Assembly: GCA_037132015.1 (NCBI GenBank)
Contig: JBAXPW010000098.1
Location: forward strand, 1 to 5,006
Length of the DNA: 5,006 nucleotides
Source: JBAXPW01 sp037132015
GTDB taxonomy: Bacteria; Patescibacteriota; Microgenomatia; UBA1406; GWC2-37-13
Direction: 5' to 3'
The position numbers and the translations under genes were made by a program. Positions 4,087-5,006 of this stretch are shown here, in pieces. Positions within the stretch are counted from its first letter, which is position 1. Each line of letters begins with the position of its first letter. Below the pieces are notes generated by a model. The model saw only the letters and a program-made list of their open reading frames with translations. It had not been told where the DNA came from and made no database searches.

Positions 4087-4965
4087 ATGTTTTGGTTGAA
4101 AAAAAATAATCTCAAAATTTTAGGTGTAGTGATGTTGATTCTAATTGGCATTATTCTTCGATTCACAATTGGTACACTCGGATACAACTTTGATTTTGAT
4201 TCATATAATATAGTTGCAAAACTCGTATTAGCAGGACAAAATGTATATGCGGAAACTTATAGATATAACTATGCTCCTTTTTGGTTCTATTTTTTAGGAC
4301 TTGCTCGATGGATATCCCTTTATTTTTCAAATCCAGAACCTGTATTTCGTGGATTGATCGTATCACTGGTTACAACTGCTGAATTGAGCATCGCATATGT
4401 CGTATACAAGAGAGTTGGTTTGGTTCCTGCCCTTATTCTTTTTCTCAATCCATTATCAATTTATACAACAGGATTTCATAATCAATTTGATGTTTTAGGA
4501 ATAGCTATTGCAATAGGAAGTATGATTTTATATGAAAAAGAGAATGAAAATGATCACATAAAATCATATATATTATTAGGTCTTTCATTATTTGCAAAAC
4601 ATATATTTATATTTATGCCCTTTTTTCTTCTTTCTCGTACAAAAACATGGAAAGACCGAATACTGCTCTTTATTATTCCGTATGGAATTTTCTTTATCTC
4701 ATTTCTTCCATATGTTAATGGAGGAGGATGGCAAGGTATATTAAAAAATGTATTTATGTATCAATCTTTATACAGAATGCCACTAGCTCCTCTTGTTTTT
4801 GTTATGACATTTAGTCTTTTAGGATATTTTTTGAAGAAATATAATGTAGTGAATTTTGCATTTTTATATCCATTAGTATTATTTATCGTAGGTTTGAATG
4901 CATCTCAACAACAGTATATTTATCCTTTATTTGGTCTCATTATTTTGCAAAGTATACCCCAATAA
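4087..4965 (+). CDS. Short GT-C-type membrane glycosyltransferase (GT87/DUF2029-like)
   Basis: A 292-aa polytopic membrane protein, probably a polyprenyl-phosphate-sugar-dependent glycosyltransferase of the GT-C fold, acting on the outer face of the membrane in cell-surface glycan or glycoprotein synthesis. After the first helix (about 10-30), YNFDFDSYN (33-41) carries the acidic pair D36/D38 typical of the first GT-C external loop. YNYAPFWFYFLGL (60-72) matches the conserved Y.YPP-like stretch, and GFHNQFDVLGIA (129-140) matches the H.QFD motif of GT87-like mannosyltransferases. Further hydrophobic helices are at about 88-106, 112-128, 136-148, 160-182, 191-210, 232-249 and 257-290. Typical relatives are 400 aa or more, so this one is short at the C terminus. 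Reading past the stop in any frame gives no hydrophobic sequence, so a simple frameshift is not seen. Sugar and acceptor are unknown. Confidence 0.75.
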   Translation: MFWLKKNNLKILGVVMLILIGIILRFTIGTLGYNFDFDSYNIVAKLVLAGQNVYAETYRYNYAPFWFYFLGLARWISLYFSNPEPVFRGLIVSLVTTAELSIAYVVYKRVGLVPALILFLNPLSIYTTGFHNQFDVLGIAIAIGSMILYEKENENDHIKSYILLGLSLFAKHIFIFMPFFLLSRTKTWKDRILLFIIPYGIFFISFLPYVNGGGWQGILKNVFMYQSLYRMPLAPLVFVMTFSLLGYFLKKYNVVNFAFLYPLVLFIVGLNASQQQYIYPLFGLIILQSIPQ

Positions 4966-4990
4966 CACAGGTTTGCAACTTTAGGCAGAC

Positions 4991-5006
4991 ATAACACGAA
5001 AGTTAT
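4991..5006. repeat. Small hairpin at the right edge
   Basis: ATAAC (4991-4995) and GTTAT (5002-5006) pair around ACGAAA and reach the window end, so the arms may be longer than seen. ATAACAC also occurs at 4962-4968. This follows the glycosyltransferase stop and could be a terminator stem or a recombination-like site; it cannot be judged without the flanking sequence. Confidence 0.2.

Noticed and set aside
4163..4366. Minus-strand ORF of 67 codons
   Set aside because: It is opposite the conserved GT-C motifs of the glycosyltransferase and has no promoter or family match.
4950..5006. Frameshift at the CCCC run truncating the glycosyltransferase
   Set aside because: Shifting by one base in either direction gives short non-hydrophobic tails that stop within about 15 codons, so no lost membrane helix is recovered.

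Overview
The window is AT-rich bacterial DNA with compact genes, mostly on the + strand. It uses the standard code: the stops are TAA or TAG and no gene is interrupted by an in-frame TGA. The gene content is an AlaX-type tRNA editing protein, a YheO/DauR-type regulator, a PqqD-like/M50 membrane protease, a DUF167 protein and a short GT-C glycosyltransferase. Together with short intergenic gaps and weak Shine-Dalgarno use, this suggests a small-genome lineage such as Patescibacteria (CPR). That placement is an inference from style, not proof.

Layout. Positions 1-527 hold no conventional large gene. On the minus strand there is a 48-codon ORF (165 to 19) and a tRNA-like sequence (303 to 233) whose 5' half is an excellent tRNA with a Trp-type CCA anticodon, but whose 3' half does not fold normally; it has its own TATAAT box. 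Facing the other way, the approach to alaX contains two perfect inverted repeats (396-424, 470-486) and a near-consensus promoter placed so close to the ATG that the message should be leaderless. Positions 528-1883 are a two-gene unit, alaX then a YheO-PAS/HTH regulator, 3 nt apart. Positions 1942-3718 are a second two-gene unit with its own promoter: an M50 metalloprotease with an N-terminal PqqD-like domain, then a single-pass membrane protein whose strong Shine-Dalgarno lies inside the end of the protease gene. A short regulatory gap with a 7-bp hairpin and an 11-codon mini-ORF precedes a DUF167 gene (3809-4030). An extended -10 box then precedes a polytopic glycosyltransferase (4087-4965).

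How the genes may work together. The regulator probably controls its own operon with alaX. The protease and its membrane partner look like a dedicated membrane complex. The PqqD-like domain suggests binding of a peptide, possibly a RiPP-like precursor, although no modification enzyme or certain precursor is visible. DUF167 and the glycosyltransferase have no obvious link to either unit. I see no insertion sequence, CRISPR array or convincing rho-independent terminator.
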